A program made the translations under genes and the position numbers. A stretch of 64,000 bases of DNA from Trissonchulus latispiculum (lineage: Eukaryota > Nematoda > Enoplea > Enoplida > Ironidae): positions 123,529 to 187,528 of the forward strand of contig JASAND010021340.1 in the NCBI GenBank assembly GCA_030248195.1, read 5' to 3'. Within the stretch, counting starts at the first letter, position 1; each line of letters starts with the position of its first letter. Under the pieces are notes generated by a model that was given only the letters and a program-made list of their open reading frames with translations, searched no databases and had not been told where the DNA came from. Positions 12,101 to 22,235 of the stretch are shown in pieces.

Positions 12101-15100
12101 TACAACTTGTTGAGAAAAGACGTTGCGAACAGGAGCATAAACGTCGTAACTTTCTGCGTAAAAATATAAGGATCTCCCTTAAAAACGACAGAGCTGAATG
12201 GATAGCCAAGCAAGCATCAACCATGCAAACTGCATCTGATCGCGGAGACCTTAAAACCCTGTTCCAAACTATTGCCCAAGTCAGTGGCAGCAGCGGTGGT
12301 GGCCCTCCTGCGGCTGTCACTGGTGTCAATGGTGAAACCCTCTCCACGGCAGAGGAGCGGATGCAACGTTGGAGAGACTATTTCCTCGACCTGTACAACC
12401 GCCCAGTTCCAACCCAGACGGACCCCGAGCTCGCTGGAGATTTTCCTGAAGAATCCCAGCTGGTTTCACAAGCAGTCCCGACATTGGATGAAGTCATTCG
12501 TGCTGTCAAATCCCTTAAAACCAGGAAGTCGCCTGGTACATGTGACATTCCTGCCGAAGCTTTCAAAGCACTGACTGCAGAAAATCTGCAATCCATAGTG
12601 CGGCTTTTAACATCTATTTGGCAACAGAAGAAAGTCCCGCAAGATTTTAAAGACGGCATCATCGTACCTCTGCACAAAAAAGGATCTAAGCTGGCTTGCT
12701 CAAACTACCGAGGTATTACGCTTTTGTCCATCGCAGGAAAAATCCTAACTGTGATACTTCGCTCCAGATTGGAACCTCTGTATGAGTCCCTCCTCCGCGA
12801 TCAACAGGCTGGCTTTCGACGTGGTCGGGGATGTGTTGACCAAATTTATATTCTCAGGCGTTGTCTCGAACGAAGACTACGTCACGGACAGCCCACCGTC
12901 GTTTGTTTCATTGACTTTGCGGCTGCTTTTGATAGCATTCACCGCCAATCCATGTGGGCAATACTGCGGAAATACGGTGTGCCTGCTGTTTTTATCGACA
13001 TCATCAGGGACATATACGAAGGGGCGTCGTCTGTTGTTCGTGTCGGGCAGGGAACATCCGGATCGTTCCCGGTTCTGTCTGGGGTTCGGCAGGGCTGTGT
13101 CCCTCTCCCCTATGCTGTTCAACCTTGCCCTCAATTGGATTACTAGCCACTCCGTACTCCCAACTGATGGCGTTGTGTGCTCTGAATTTAACCAGATTGC
13201 AGACTTGGCCTATGCAGATGATATCGCTGTGTTTGCACCCTCAGAACTGGAATGTCAGAATTTGGTGAACCGAATTTCCGACATGTCTGCTATGCTAGGC
13301 CTAAAGATCAAGCCTTCTAAAACAAAGGCGCTCTACTTCCATCTGGCTAACGAACCTCAACTGCAAATTGGACAGGTCCAGATTGAGGTAGTTAACTCGT
13401 TCACCTATCTTGGCTCCACCATCAGCGGCTTGCAGGTATCTGCTATTTGCGACATTGCAAACCGCATAGGAAAAGCCTCCCAAACCTTGCACAGGCTTAA
13501 AAAACCTGTGTTTGCAAGGGCCGATCTATCCATCAAACTTAAGATGAAGGTGTTCAATTCTGCTGTCATACCTATCCTTTTGTACGCCTCAGAGTCCTGG
13601 TCCTACAACAAAGTAGATCTTTCCAAATTGGAGGTTTTCCAAATGCATGCCCTGCGCTGTATTCTTGGAATAACGTTGCGGGACCGAGTGAGGAATACCG
13701 ACATCCGTGCGGAAGGTGCTGCGACCAGCCGACAATCGAAGAGCTTATCCGACGGCGGCGTTTACGGTGGCTTGGCCATGTCGCTCGGATGCCAAATAAC
13801 CGACTGTGCAAGGCCATCTGGCGACATCCGAAACCTGCTGAGTGGCGATGTACTAGAAATGCCGCCAAACGCACCTGGGACACTCTTGTGGAAAAAGATC
13901 TTGATTGGCTAAGAACTACATATGGTTCGGTAGTTTGGAGCAACTCCTCAACGAGCATAATTGAAGATCTGGCTTCAGACCGGGCTCAGTGGCGGCGTAT
14001 TGTATGGGGACACGCCATAGCGGATGCTGATCCTGCTCTCCGGCGTTAAGTCAAGTAAGTCAAGTCAAGTAAGTCAAAAAACCAGAAAAAACGGTTTTTC
14101 CGGCCTGGTGCTCGGAATCGCGGATTAAAAATGTTCCCTTTTGGCACAGTGAATGTTTGGGAGGCTACTGTCATTTTACCGGTGTCAAAGCAATCGAATA
14201 TCCGGTCCATTTCCGGTTCTGAGCTTTGAAATTTGAGATTTCATGGGTTATAATCTCAGTATCCGGTTGGTCCGGAAGTCAAATTATTGCATTAAAATAA
14301 TATTTGGTTTATCCCTAACCAACACCAACCTCAAATTACTTCACATCTGCTGTAAATTTTTAATGGCAGCGTTTTAAAAATATGTTGTTTTTGTTTGTTT
14401 TGTCTAATTGTTAAACCGGACATGAGATTTGATCTCATACGCTTAGCTTTGTCACATGCAATATAACCTATTTTTGAACCATTTTTAAAACGCTGCCATT
14501 CAAAATTTACAGCAGATACGAAGTAATTTGAGGTTGGTGTTGGTTAGGGATAGAGCAAATATAATTTTAATGCAATAATTTGACTTCCGGACCAACCGGA
14601 TACTGAGATAATAGCCCATGAAATCTCAAATTTCAAAGCTCAGAACCGGAAATGGACCGGATATTCGATTGCTTTGACACCGCTAAAATGAAAGTAGCCT
14701 CCCAAAAGGGAACATTTTTAATCCGCGATTCCGAGCACCAGGCCGGAAAAACCGTTTTTTCCGGTTTTTTGCGAACCGGATACGACCATAGATCACGCAA
14801 TTTTATTCCAAACCGGACAAAATTTTGGATACAGACTAATTTCTACCCGAGGAATCCAAAAATCCAATTAGCGAAACTGTACGACTTACCCACCTTGCTG
14901 TACAGTTTTTGTGACCTGGGCATCCGGTTGCCGGACATGGACCCGATGTGACCCGACTTTCGGAAATGTTTTGAGCCAAGGGCCAATATGCTAGAGTATG
15001 AATTAATTTGCGTTTTTCTTCCGCATCTGAAGCGCTTTTATCGATTTAGTATCCGGTAACCGGATATAGACCGGATATGATGGGTTTGATGGGAATCTCC

Positions 15101-16048
15101 TCCTCCTGAGGATTCTAAAAATATATACTTTATATAGGCTACCTTCAAAGGATAACTCAGGACTGGTGCTGACTGTTCGGTTCCAAGATTTTTTGGTCAG
15201 ACTTTAGATTTGTTAGTTTCTTCTTTACAACCTTACAAATGGTATTTGTGGATGTTTCGACTCGAGAATTGTTTCATTTCTGATGACCTTATCAGTGAGA
15301 TTCATTTCCAGAAACCAAATTGGTGGCACTGATCCACAAAGAAAGATAAATATTGAAGGACAAAATCTGAAATATTCAATTTTAAAGACAGCTTAGTGCA
15401 ACAGCCTACAGTTTGAAACAGATGGTAATATATAGTCGTGCCTCCGACAATATTTCTAAATTTCAAAGCCTGAGTTTGATGTCTGCGGTCAAAGAAACTG
15501 AGAAGGAGTGACCTGGGGCCAATTTCAAAAATCTTAAAATTTGTGACGTTCACCTTCAAATTTACTCGAACTTACTTACTTACTCGAACTCCCAGGTTCC
15601 ACGCTCCTTATCCTCTCCTGTAGTGTTGTGCACCGGTCATGTCCAGACCGGCTGGCTAGCGGCCGGTCCAGGTCCACTGTGTTTTCTGACGAGATTGCTT
15701 TTTTTACGTTTTTCTAGCGTTTCTGCACACAATCTTTTCTAATGACCATACTCTGCGATAACCTAAAAGGAACCTATAGCCTACCGACCAATACCTGGAG
15801 TAACAGTTAAATGTAACATAAAGAATGGTTTTTTACCGTTTGTACTCATCTCCATGACGTTGTACTATCGTAACAAATCCTTCCACAAATAACATTAACG
15901 GAACTGTTAAAAACAGGTAATAAATATTATTGTCCGTAACTTGAGCTACACGCCATATGCAAATGAAACTATGCAGAGCAAATATCAGTCGAGCAAATAG
16001 CGCACTCAGCACTTTAAAATGAGGAAATCGACTGAGCAGGGCAGGCAT
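9111..16048 (-). CDS. TMEM26: TMEM26-like multi-pass membrane protein, first three coding exons
   Basis: Exons on the minus strand: 15837-16048 (ATG at 16048), 15237-15366 and 9111-9308. All have GT/AG borders and compatible phases (2, 0, 0), giving 180 residues. Exon 1 encodes MPALLSRF, a hydrophobic segment with RLIFALHSFICIWRV, and a second hydrophobic segment ending HGDEYKR. Exon 2 encodes a third one (FCPSIFIFLCGSVPPIWFLE). Exon 3 carries the family-diagnostic stretch VGRWILPKGSITRDELSQLL followed by SSDIVELF. TMEM26 proteins are usually about twice this length, so the C-terminal exon(s) must lie left of the window, beyond the LTR element. The function is poorly understood in the family. 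Intron 1 is 470 bp. Intron 2 (5.9 kb) is swollen by transposons. The start is the first ATG of the frame, just before the conserved hydrophobic region. Confidence 0.85.
9377..9725. mobile_element. Foldback element with GCACAA-iterated arms, TTAA-flanked
   Basis: The left arm starts GCCCGGTTCACACTAGGGC and continues as repeated GCACAA units (two blocks to about 9500). The right arm is the inverse: repeated TTGTGC units (9648-9710) ending GCCCTAGTGTGAACCGGCC. TTAA is present at both outer ends (9373-9376 and within 9726-9729), which suggests a TTAA target. The element is about 350 bp. It lies only about 70 bp upstream of the splice acceptor of TMEM26-like exon 3. Confidence 0.8.
9833..10438. 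mobile_element. Palindromic MITE, GGGTCTTGTC ends, about 0.6 kb
   Basis: The element is an almost complete hairpin: gggtcttgtctcgattacc and a C-run at the left, mirrored by a G-run and ggtaatcgagacaagaccc at the right, with arms matching to the centre near 10135. AAACTA is repeated directly at the two borders (8 bp with one mismatch if the next two bases are counted). A diverged copy lies at 40917-41450, and the end sequence resembles the 27.6-kb element (GGGTCTCTTGCGC), so they are probably one superfamily with 8-bp target duplications. No coding capacity. Confidence 0.82.
10889..14075 (+). mobile_element. RTE-type non-LTR retrotransposon, full length, 3.19 kb
   Basis: The insert is flanked by a perfect 11-bp direct repeat, aaaaaaccaga, at 10878-10888 and 14076-14086. 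It has a 5' leader of about 150 bp, one long coding region with endonuclease and reverse transcriptase, and a 3' end made of AAGTCAAGT-type short repeats instead of poly(A). The size of about 3.2 kb, the single ORF and the simple-repeat tail fit the RTE clade. It sits inside the arm of a foldback element, so it is younger than that element. Confidence 0.88.
11038..14049 (+). pseudogene. RTE endonuclease/reverse transcriptase ORF with two frameshifts
   Basis: The apurinic-like endonuclease comes first: NVRSLSD, the catalytic-type TETRW, YAPT, GDFNA and SDHKLVV (residues about 30-270). The reverse transcriptase follows: GFRRGRGCVDQI, FIDFAAAFDS, GVRQGC and the active site YADD at 13211-13222. 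The C-terminal region has an RRRLRWLGHVARMPN-type motif typical of these elements. The first frame (11038-13146) is lost near 13101 by one extra C in a C/T run right after GVRQGC. The second frame (to 13912) is lost near 13712, and the third runs to the stop at 14047-14049. The flanking target duplication is still perfect, so the copy is fairly recent but inactive as it stands. Confidence 0.85.
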
Positions 16049-16302
16049 TATTAAGAAAAATAATTAATTTTGTTTGGGAAATCGTTCTGGCAAGGTTAGG
16101 GTTTGTCGTTAGACTATCCTGTCAATTCTAAACAACTCTAAAAGTAAAGAAACCTGAATAACACTGGACTGACCTGCTTGCTATTCCATATACAATTATT
16201 TCCTACTCTATTTTTGATCATGTTCTCATTCAAAGTAAAAGGAAAAGCGTGTGCAGTTATTGAGAGCAATGGAACATACTATAGTCAGTATGAAACCTTA
16301 GC

Positions 16303-17548
16303 GCCTTTCGCGCGTGAGTTAAAAGAATAGAGTTAAAAAATTTTAACTCGTTTAACCCTACAGGTGAGTTACAATGAACTGTTTAATTCGATTAACCCTG
16401 CGCACGAAAAGGATTGAGTTAATTTTAACTCTTAACTTATGTAACTCGCTGCGCGAAAAGGCCCTAAGTTACGGTCTAAATAAACATATGAGCTGAAATC
16501 GAGAGCAACATCCTTCGTCCGCTTTAATGATAATGATATATACTGCCTTGCTGCCTTGTCCAACTCCAAAGTAATCCGTACTACCTTGATGTTTTGTTAA
16601 TCAAAATTTTGTAGATCCACCTGCTGATATACGGATGAAAACACGTGTGCTGTTCACCGAACAAATAAAATGTAATCATCTAATTCTGCCCAAAACGACT
16701 AGCGTTTCTTTAAATATCATATAATTGGTATTCTGGTGAAGATAAAAGACTGTTAGTATAAAAGTTTGGTTTTCAGTTATTTTCTCGGGCCCAATGAAAA
16801 TCGGCACTTAAAATAAGAGCCATTAATGTACCAGAGATGAGAGCTCTTAATAGTGAACTAAGCCAACTAAGAGTTTAATGTTTCACTTTGTATGATATGT
16901 AACCATTACCAGTCACCACTCATCATTTGAAAATACATTGAATAGCTATGTTTATTAATTTTGTAGCCGCAGTTTTACAAAATTTAGTATGCTAGTAAGC
17001 AGTACCTGTTTCTTCGCAGTTTAGGAGTAGCTTCCTTCATTTGTGAAACTCTAGAAGGGGGAAAGAAGAAGTAATTCTATTGCTCATTGAAAGCAAACTT
17101 CAACAAATAACAGATGCGCCCGAATTATGTGAAACTGCTTTTGGAAAGAAGCAATTCCTGGTAAGTTCTGCAGTGCAAAACACAGAAAAGAACTTCGTGA
17201 AGGCATCGTTACAGCAAGTACACCGCAATTATCTATGACCTTTCGATAAATAAAATATGTAGACATTTATTTGAGTCTTTGGTAATTATTATGAGGTTAG
17301 ACGACAAATGCAGTCAATCAACAGCACCAGTGGCTAACATTGCACGTGCTAAGATGCTGAACTGCTGAACAAAATTGGCAAACTTTAGCAGCTTCACGCA
17401 GCGAGTTAAATGAGATAATATAGTTAAAATTAACATAATACTTTTCGCGCACAGGTTTAAACGAGGTAAACAGTTCATTTCAAACTTAAACGGGCCAAAC
17501 GAGGTTAAAAGCTTTAACTCTACACTTTTAACTCGGGCGCGAAAAGGC
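16303..17548. mobile_element. Foldback element with GCGCGAAAAGG ends and TTTAACTC-iterated arms
   Basis: The left end is cctttcgcgcgtgagtta and the right end taactcgggcgcgaaaagg. Both arms (16303-16460 and 17395-17548) repeat gagtta/taactc and GTTTAAxxxG motifs, and CGCTGCGCGAAAAGGCC occurs again at the inner edge of the left arm. The about 900 bp between the arms shows no recognisable gene. The boundaries are approximate and no clear target duplication was seen. It lies about 250 bp upstream of the TMEM26-like start codon, so it could overlap the promoter. Confidence 0.68.
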
Positions 17549-18380
17549 TGTACAACCCGCGGCGGGGACAGAAATTATTTACAGTAATTTGAACTTGTTG
17601 TCTGTCTCGGTGCATTAATACTTAAATTCATATTTCTTATGGGTTATCTGTAACGCAATGCGAAGCTTAAGCTCGAACTTTTCAATTTTTAACAATAAAC
17701 TATAAAAGAATGGAATCTATTTATGAACACTAATTTCACCATTGGCCGGCCAGTGTATATAAAGGATGAAGCTGGAAGGAAACAACTTTCGCTGGCAAAA
17801 CTAAAACCTAAATACACTAGATGAATAAAACCTGGGTAAAAAGCAAAATCTCCCAAAACCTACTGTAAAAGATTAGATCTTTTGCTCCTGCTAAACATAA
17901 GTCGTGATTGATTAAGTCCCTGTATGTAAGACAATAAGAATATTGTGACGTCCAGAAATGGTCAGAAAAAGGTTAAATTAATTAAACAGCTCTTAATTAA
18001 TGTATGTAATAGTCATCAATCCAGACATGAAGGATCCTGACCATCCTTGCAGAAACTTGAAAACCTTCAGTCAACGCAACGCAACCAATATGGGGTGATT
18101 AATGAGTTTAGGAGGAAAGTTTGGGAGCAAGTTTCTGTCAAGAGTGACTGACATTTAAGATGAACAAGAAAAAGACAGACAATTGAATTCCTTATTAACT
18201 ATTACAGTTTGTGAGTGCTCAGCCGAAGCCAAACATGTACGTACATGAACGACCATTCTTGTCCGTGCATTATTCCTGGTTTTCACTTTTCTTTATTCTA
18301 GTCTGAACTATGCATGTAAGGACATAACAGCGTTTGAATTTGTAATTACACATTTTTCAACATTGGATTAAAGGGTGTAG

Positions 18381-19241
18381 TCTCACCCAGGCACAAGTCT
18401 CACTGAGGCACAAATAGTCTCACCCAGGCACAGTGAGTCTCACCCAGGCACAAGTCTTGCTGAGGCACAAAAGTCTCACTCAGGCACAAAACGGTCTCAC
18501 TGAGGCACACAGTAGTCTCACTGAGACACAATTATTTCAAAAACCAAGTGTAGATTTATACTTTAATTTGACACTAAGCAAACTAATGTAAAAGTAATAT
18601 TTGCATTTAAACTAAACAAATCAATTTGTTTGTTATTTAAGCTTACAAACAATTAAGAAGTTTGTAGACTAATGATGATGATGAACGAATGATGATGATA
18701 CTGATTTACTAAAACCTATCGGCTTCTTTTGATGAATTTTCATTTCTTCAGATTTCTTTTCTACCAAAGGAAAGTTCATGCCACGACGGTTCAGAAAATG
18801 TATTGTGAAAATATAATTGTTAGCTATTGCCAAAAGTGTAGTTATTGTTTAGTAGTATCCAAAGATTCCAGTTTTAAATTAGTTAAAATCCTCTTCTTAA
18901 CCCTTAATTAATGAATGACAGAAATTTGTAAACCTTAGCCATTAATATGGTTTTGAAAATCACTCGAAAAAATCTCATTTTCCTGAGTCTTCGAAATTTC
19001 TGAAAAATTAAAAATAAGAATTAAAAACGCAGCAACAAACGACAGCTCTTAGTGTATGTATGCAATGACTTGTTTAAGCATTAACATAAATTTCAGAAAT
19101 GAAAATTGTGCCTGGGTGAGACTAATTGTGCCTCAGTGAGACTGATTGTGCCTCAGCGAGACTTCAAGTTCTGTCTTAAATTTTGTGCCTCTGTGAGACC
19201 ATTTTGTGCCTCAGCGAGACTACATTGTGCCTGGGTGAGAC
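18381..19241. mobile_element. Foldback element with arms of tandem TCTCACxxxGGCACA units
   Basis: The left arm (18381-18531) has eight units of 17-21 bp beginning TCTCAC(C/T)(C/G)AGGCACA. The right arm (19106-19241) has six units in inverse orientation (GTGCCTxxGTGAGAC). The spacer of about 570 bp is AT-rich with no gene. A comparable element with ACAGAGGCAC units lies at 38430-39134. The two share the GGCAC core and the layout but not the spacer. Confidence 0.8.
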
Positions 19242-19869
19242 ACAATCTATTAAAGCACCACAACAATAGTTGTGTAACTCATAGTATTTTTCAACTGAAG
19301 CCTATTTCATCATTAGTCACAAGTTCACAGGTTTACAAGCCACAAGCAATTTCGATTTCATCAACGATTAGTCACATCACAAGCCACAAGTCACAAGCAA
19401 AGTCCCTGCTTGTGACAAGTTGCCCACAAGTTGACTTTCCAGTTTCAGTTTCATCAAGCCACGTGCCACAAGTCACAAGTTCACAAGTCCCTGCAAACAG
19501 CTGCAAAATCCCACAAGCCAAAGTATCACTTGTGGCACACAATTCTAATTCATAAAAAATTTAATATTAAATTAATTTACTCGTTTACTGAAGGACGACG
19601 ACACTTTCTCGAAAGCGGAACAATTATCAAATGAAATGGTCTAAATTTTGCTGAAATTCGCAGCTCCAAATGTTGGTATAAATTTGAAACTTTTTCAATG
19701 TTTCAAATTTATACCAAACGGATTATTTACGCTGATTTATACAATTTTCATTAGTGTATCTATGTATGTGGTAATTCTTTACTTAATTTACTTTTCTTGT
19801 ATCCATTTCTTTATTTTCTATTTGCTTATTTAATTACTGAGCAATTTAACTTTCCAAAAGTCTTCCCTT

Positions 19870-21479
19870 TGTAGCGGGGCTAGTAGGTTTTCCTACGTAC
19901 TAACACCGTTACCACGCCCAGACGTAGCGGACGCGGAGACCGTGGCACAGATGGATAATGAACCGACTTCAAGAGACGGTCGGGACAGCCTCGCCAGATA
20001 AATACGCAGGGGTAAATCCGATCCTAAGGGCGAGATGACTCGCACTCTCACTCACTCAGAATAGAACTACCTACCTAGCAGGAGCTCAGAAAGACTTAGC
20101 CTAACTAAATACACTTTAATAAAAGGATGAAACAACAAGTAATTATAGTTAGGGTTGTTCCGATAAGAAATTCTCCGGGCCGGGCCCGGGCCCGGGCCTA
20201 CGAGGACCACCGGGCCGGGCCCGGGCCGGGCATCGGCCCGGGCCCGGGCTAATGGCCCGGCCCTGGGCCCCTGAGCCCTGAGCCTACACGGCCCGGGCCC
20301 GCCCCGGGCCCGGAGGCCCGCTACATGGTATAAAACGTAGTTTATCGTCTCCATACGCTTCTAAGTGTATAATATATTTTATTTTAGGTATACAAACTGC
20401 ATTTATAATAATTGCATATATATGTAGACTGTTTCCTTCAACATTTAAAATACCAATGACTTTAAAATTAACAGTTCTGATTTTTATCGAAAGCAATTTC
20501 GAACTTTGGCGGATAATATCTGCTTTTCATTTATTTATTGATAGTTTACGACTAATTTGCTGAATCATTATGCTAATGAAATAATTTCAACGTTTGCTAA
20601 GATAAATTTAACCATTACAGCAAACTTTAAAGTGCACCAAGAAAGATATCGGTCGATAGTCGGTGCGACGAATACATAACAAGATAGAGGGCAAGCGTGG
20701 GGAATTTTGGAAGCATGTATGGAACTTTAAATTGTCACTTTTGTAATAAAATAATACTGTAATAAGGGTTCAAAAAGCAATTTTTCTTATGAAAAAACCT
20801 ATTTTGCATTAGGGCCCGGTGGGCCCGGTCACCGGGCCCGGGCCTTGTAGCGGGCCGGGCCTAACACTGTCACCGGGCCCGGGCCCGGGCCGGGCCCAAC
20901 TTGTTTTCACCGGGCCCGGGCCTGACCGGGCCGGGCCGGCCCGGGCCCGGCCCTGGGGCCGGAGCCCGCTACACGGCCCGGGAACAACCCTAATTATAGT
21001 TATATAATAATAACAATATAAAATAAATGGGATGAACCCTCACACAAACACACAAGCAGACAAACACTAACTTACAGTTACAGCTGACAAGGTTGGACAG
21101 GCCAACCAACGTACCAAGCTCTGGGGAGAGCTGAGGGAGATTTACACAGTATATATATAGCAAATAAAGAGGGGAAATAGCAGGATTAAACAAGCGCTCG
21201 CAATGACAGAAATAACAGAAGTGTAGGGGGGAAGCGAGTGTTGGGCTGGACCCTCCCACAAGCGCCCCCTAGTGGAAATTTCCCCCAATCACGTAGCTCC
21301 CAAGTCACGAGGGGGGAACCCACCCAATCCCATACATACACGTTGGGGGAGCTACGTGACTTGCAAACGTGTCCCAGCCCAAGGTGATGACGTTATATTA
21401 TGAAGCCAAGCGGGTAGCTATGCTAGCTACAACCGCCAGCAACGGAAAGGATGACCGTGTGTCACCTTGATCCGTTACA
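19870..21479. mobile_element. Solo LTR (about 0.76 kb) carrying a nested GGGCCC foldback
   Basis: It starts TGTAGCGGGGC and ends GATCCGTTACA, an inverted TGTA(G/A)CGG terminus, and is flanked on both sides by CCTT (4 bp). After removal of the nested element at 20151-20991 and its duplicated 10 bp the length is about 760 bp. No internal retroelement sequence adjoins either end, so it is best read as the product of LTR-LTR recombination. The orientation is not certain. It resembles the 7433-8111 LTR in its terminal bases only. Confidence 0.6.
20151..20991. mobile_element. Foldback element with GGGCCCGGGCC-iterated arms and 10-bp target duplication
   Basis: The terminal inverted repeat is AGGGTTGTTCC / GGAACAACCCT. 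The arms (20176-20325 and 20813-20985) are almost pure GGGCCC, CCGGGCC and GGCCCGGG strings, while the 490-bp centre is AT-rich with no gene. The perfect 10-bp direct repeat aattatagtt flanks it (20141-20150 and 20992-21001). Related GGCCCG-rich segments without such clean borders lie at 30475-30850, 35707-35800 and 49225-49563. ORFs through the arms give only Gly/Pro/Ala-rich low-complexity peptides and are not genes. Confidence 0.85.
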
Positions 21480-21730
21480 CCTTCGCCGCATAATTCTTGA
21501 ATTATTGTTTTTTGTTTACAGTAAGTTCTTTGGTTTCAAATTGCTTCTATTTTGACCTCTTCTTTCCCCACAAGTACTTTCCTGAACTTGTGAGCTCTGA
21601 CGTCATTTCAGCGTGCTTGCCTGTCATTTACTTGTGGCTTGTGACTTGTGGCCATAAAGATGACGATGAAATTGGCCCCTTAAGTCGACTAATTAGTTCC
21701 TACATATAGATGAGAGCACGCTCTGACGTG

Positions 21731-22130
21731 CACCGTGCTACAAATTATTTGTAGCACGGAGATTACGTAATATCAGTATGTGATCTTATCTCGATAAAAA
21801 TTATATTTTTGCATTTTAATGACTTTTAATCACGATGTACATATTTTTGGAACGAAAACTAGGTAAATATAGTCGGGGTACTTATCTCAGTAAAACTAAT
21901 AATTTATTTATTCTAAAGGTTTCTACAATAGCGACAAAGGTTTTGTGCCTTATTCGTTATACAAGTACTTTGTAGCACGGTTTTGCATTCAATTTTGTAA
22001 ATTAATCGTGCGGAAAGCCCTCATGCGCGATGCTCGTGCGCTTCGCGCACTCGTGTTGCACACTCGGAGCTTCCTGCACGATGAACGTAGGTACATATCT
22101 GTGAATGCACGAAAAAACCGTGCTACAAAG
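21731..22130. repeat. Inverted repeat cluster with CCGTGCTACAAA motif
   Basis: CACCGTGCTACAAATTATTTGTAGCACGG (21731-21759) is itself a hairpin. The motif recurs inverted at 21969-21982 and forward at 22116-22129. Between lies a GCGC-rich hairpin near 22020-22060. It looks like another small foldback family, but the borders are not clear. Confidence 0.45.
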
Positions 22131-22235
22131 TATACTAATGTTTCCAGCAATTCAGATTTTCTTTCATTGTAACACGTAATTGAAGTACATGTGATAGTTA
22201 TTACATAAGAAACAGCATTTTAATACTTAAGCGCT

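Larger units (their letters stand above)
10442..15208. mobile_element. Long foldback element (about 1.57 kb without insert) interrupted by an RTE retrotransposon
   Basis: The left end ctaaagtctgaccaaaaaat and right end attttttggtcagactttag are inverse copies. The arms match over about 445 bp up to 10888, and the match resumes after the retrotransposon at 14076-14390 against 14400-14760. Removing 10889-14075 and one copy of the target duplication gives one continuous hairpin with its centre near 14400. The arms are studded with CCGGATA/TATCCGG and CCGGTAACCGG motifs. The right end is 28 bp from the splice donor of TMEM26-like exon 2. I could not identify a flanking target duplication. Confidence 0.82.
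19316..21665. mobile_element. Foldback arms of CACAAG/CACAAGT repeats, split by a solo LTR
   Basis: 19316-19545 repeats (C)CACAAGT/CACAAGC units with stretches such as ttgtgacaag. 21575-21665 has the inverse (acttgtggcttgtgacttgtgg) and then gatgacgatgaaattgg, mirroring gcaatttcgatttcatca near 19345. The outer boundaries are uncertain. The solo LTR at 19870-21479 lies between the arms. Confidence 0.5.

Noticed and set aside
18381..18531. Regularly spaced short repeats resembling a CRISPR array
   Set aside because: The units are variable and almost without spacers, have an inverted partner array, and the DNA is animal; CRISPR is excluded.
19106..19555. 149-residue plus-strand frame
   Set aside because: It runs through the iterated GTGCCTxxGTGAGAC arm and the CACAAG arm; low-complexity repeat translation.
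20067..21007. Pro/Gly/Ala-rich open frames
   Set aside because: They are produced by the GGGCCC-iterated foldback arms, not by a gene.
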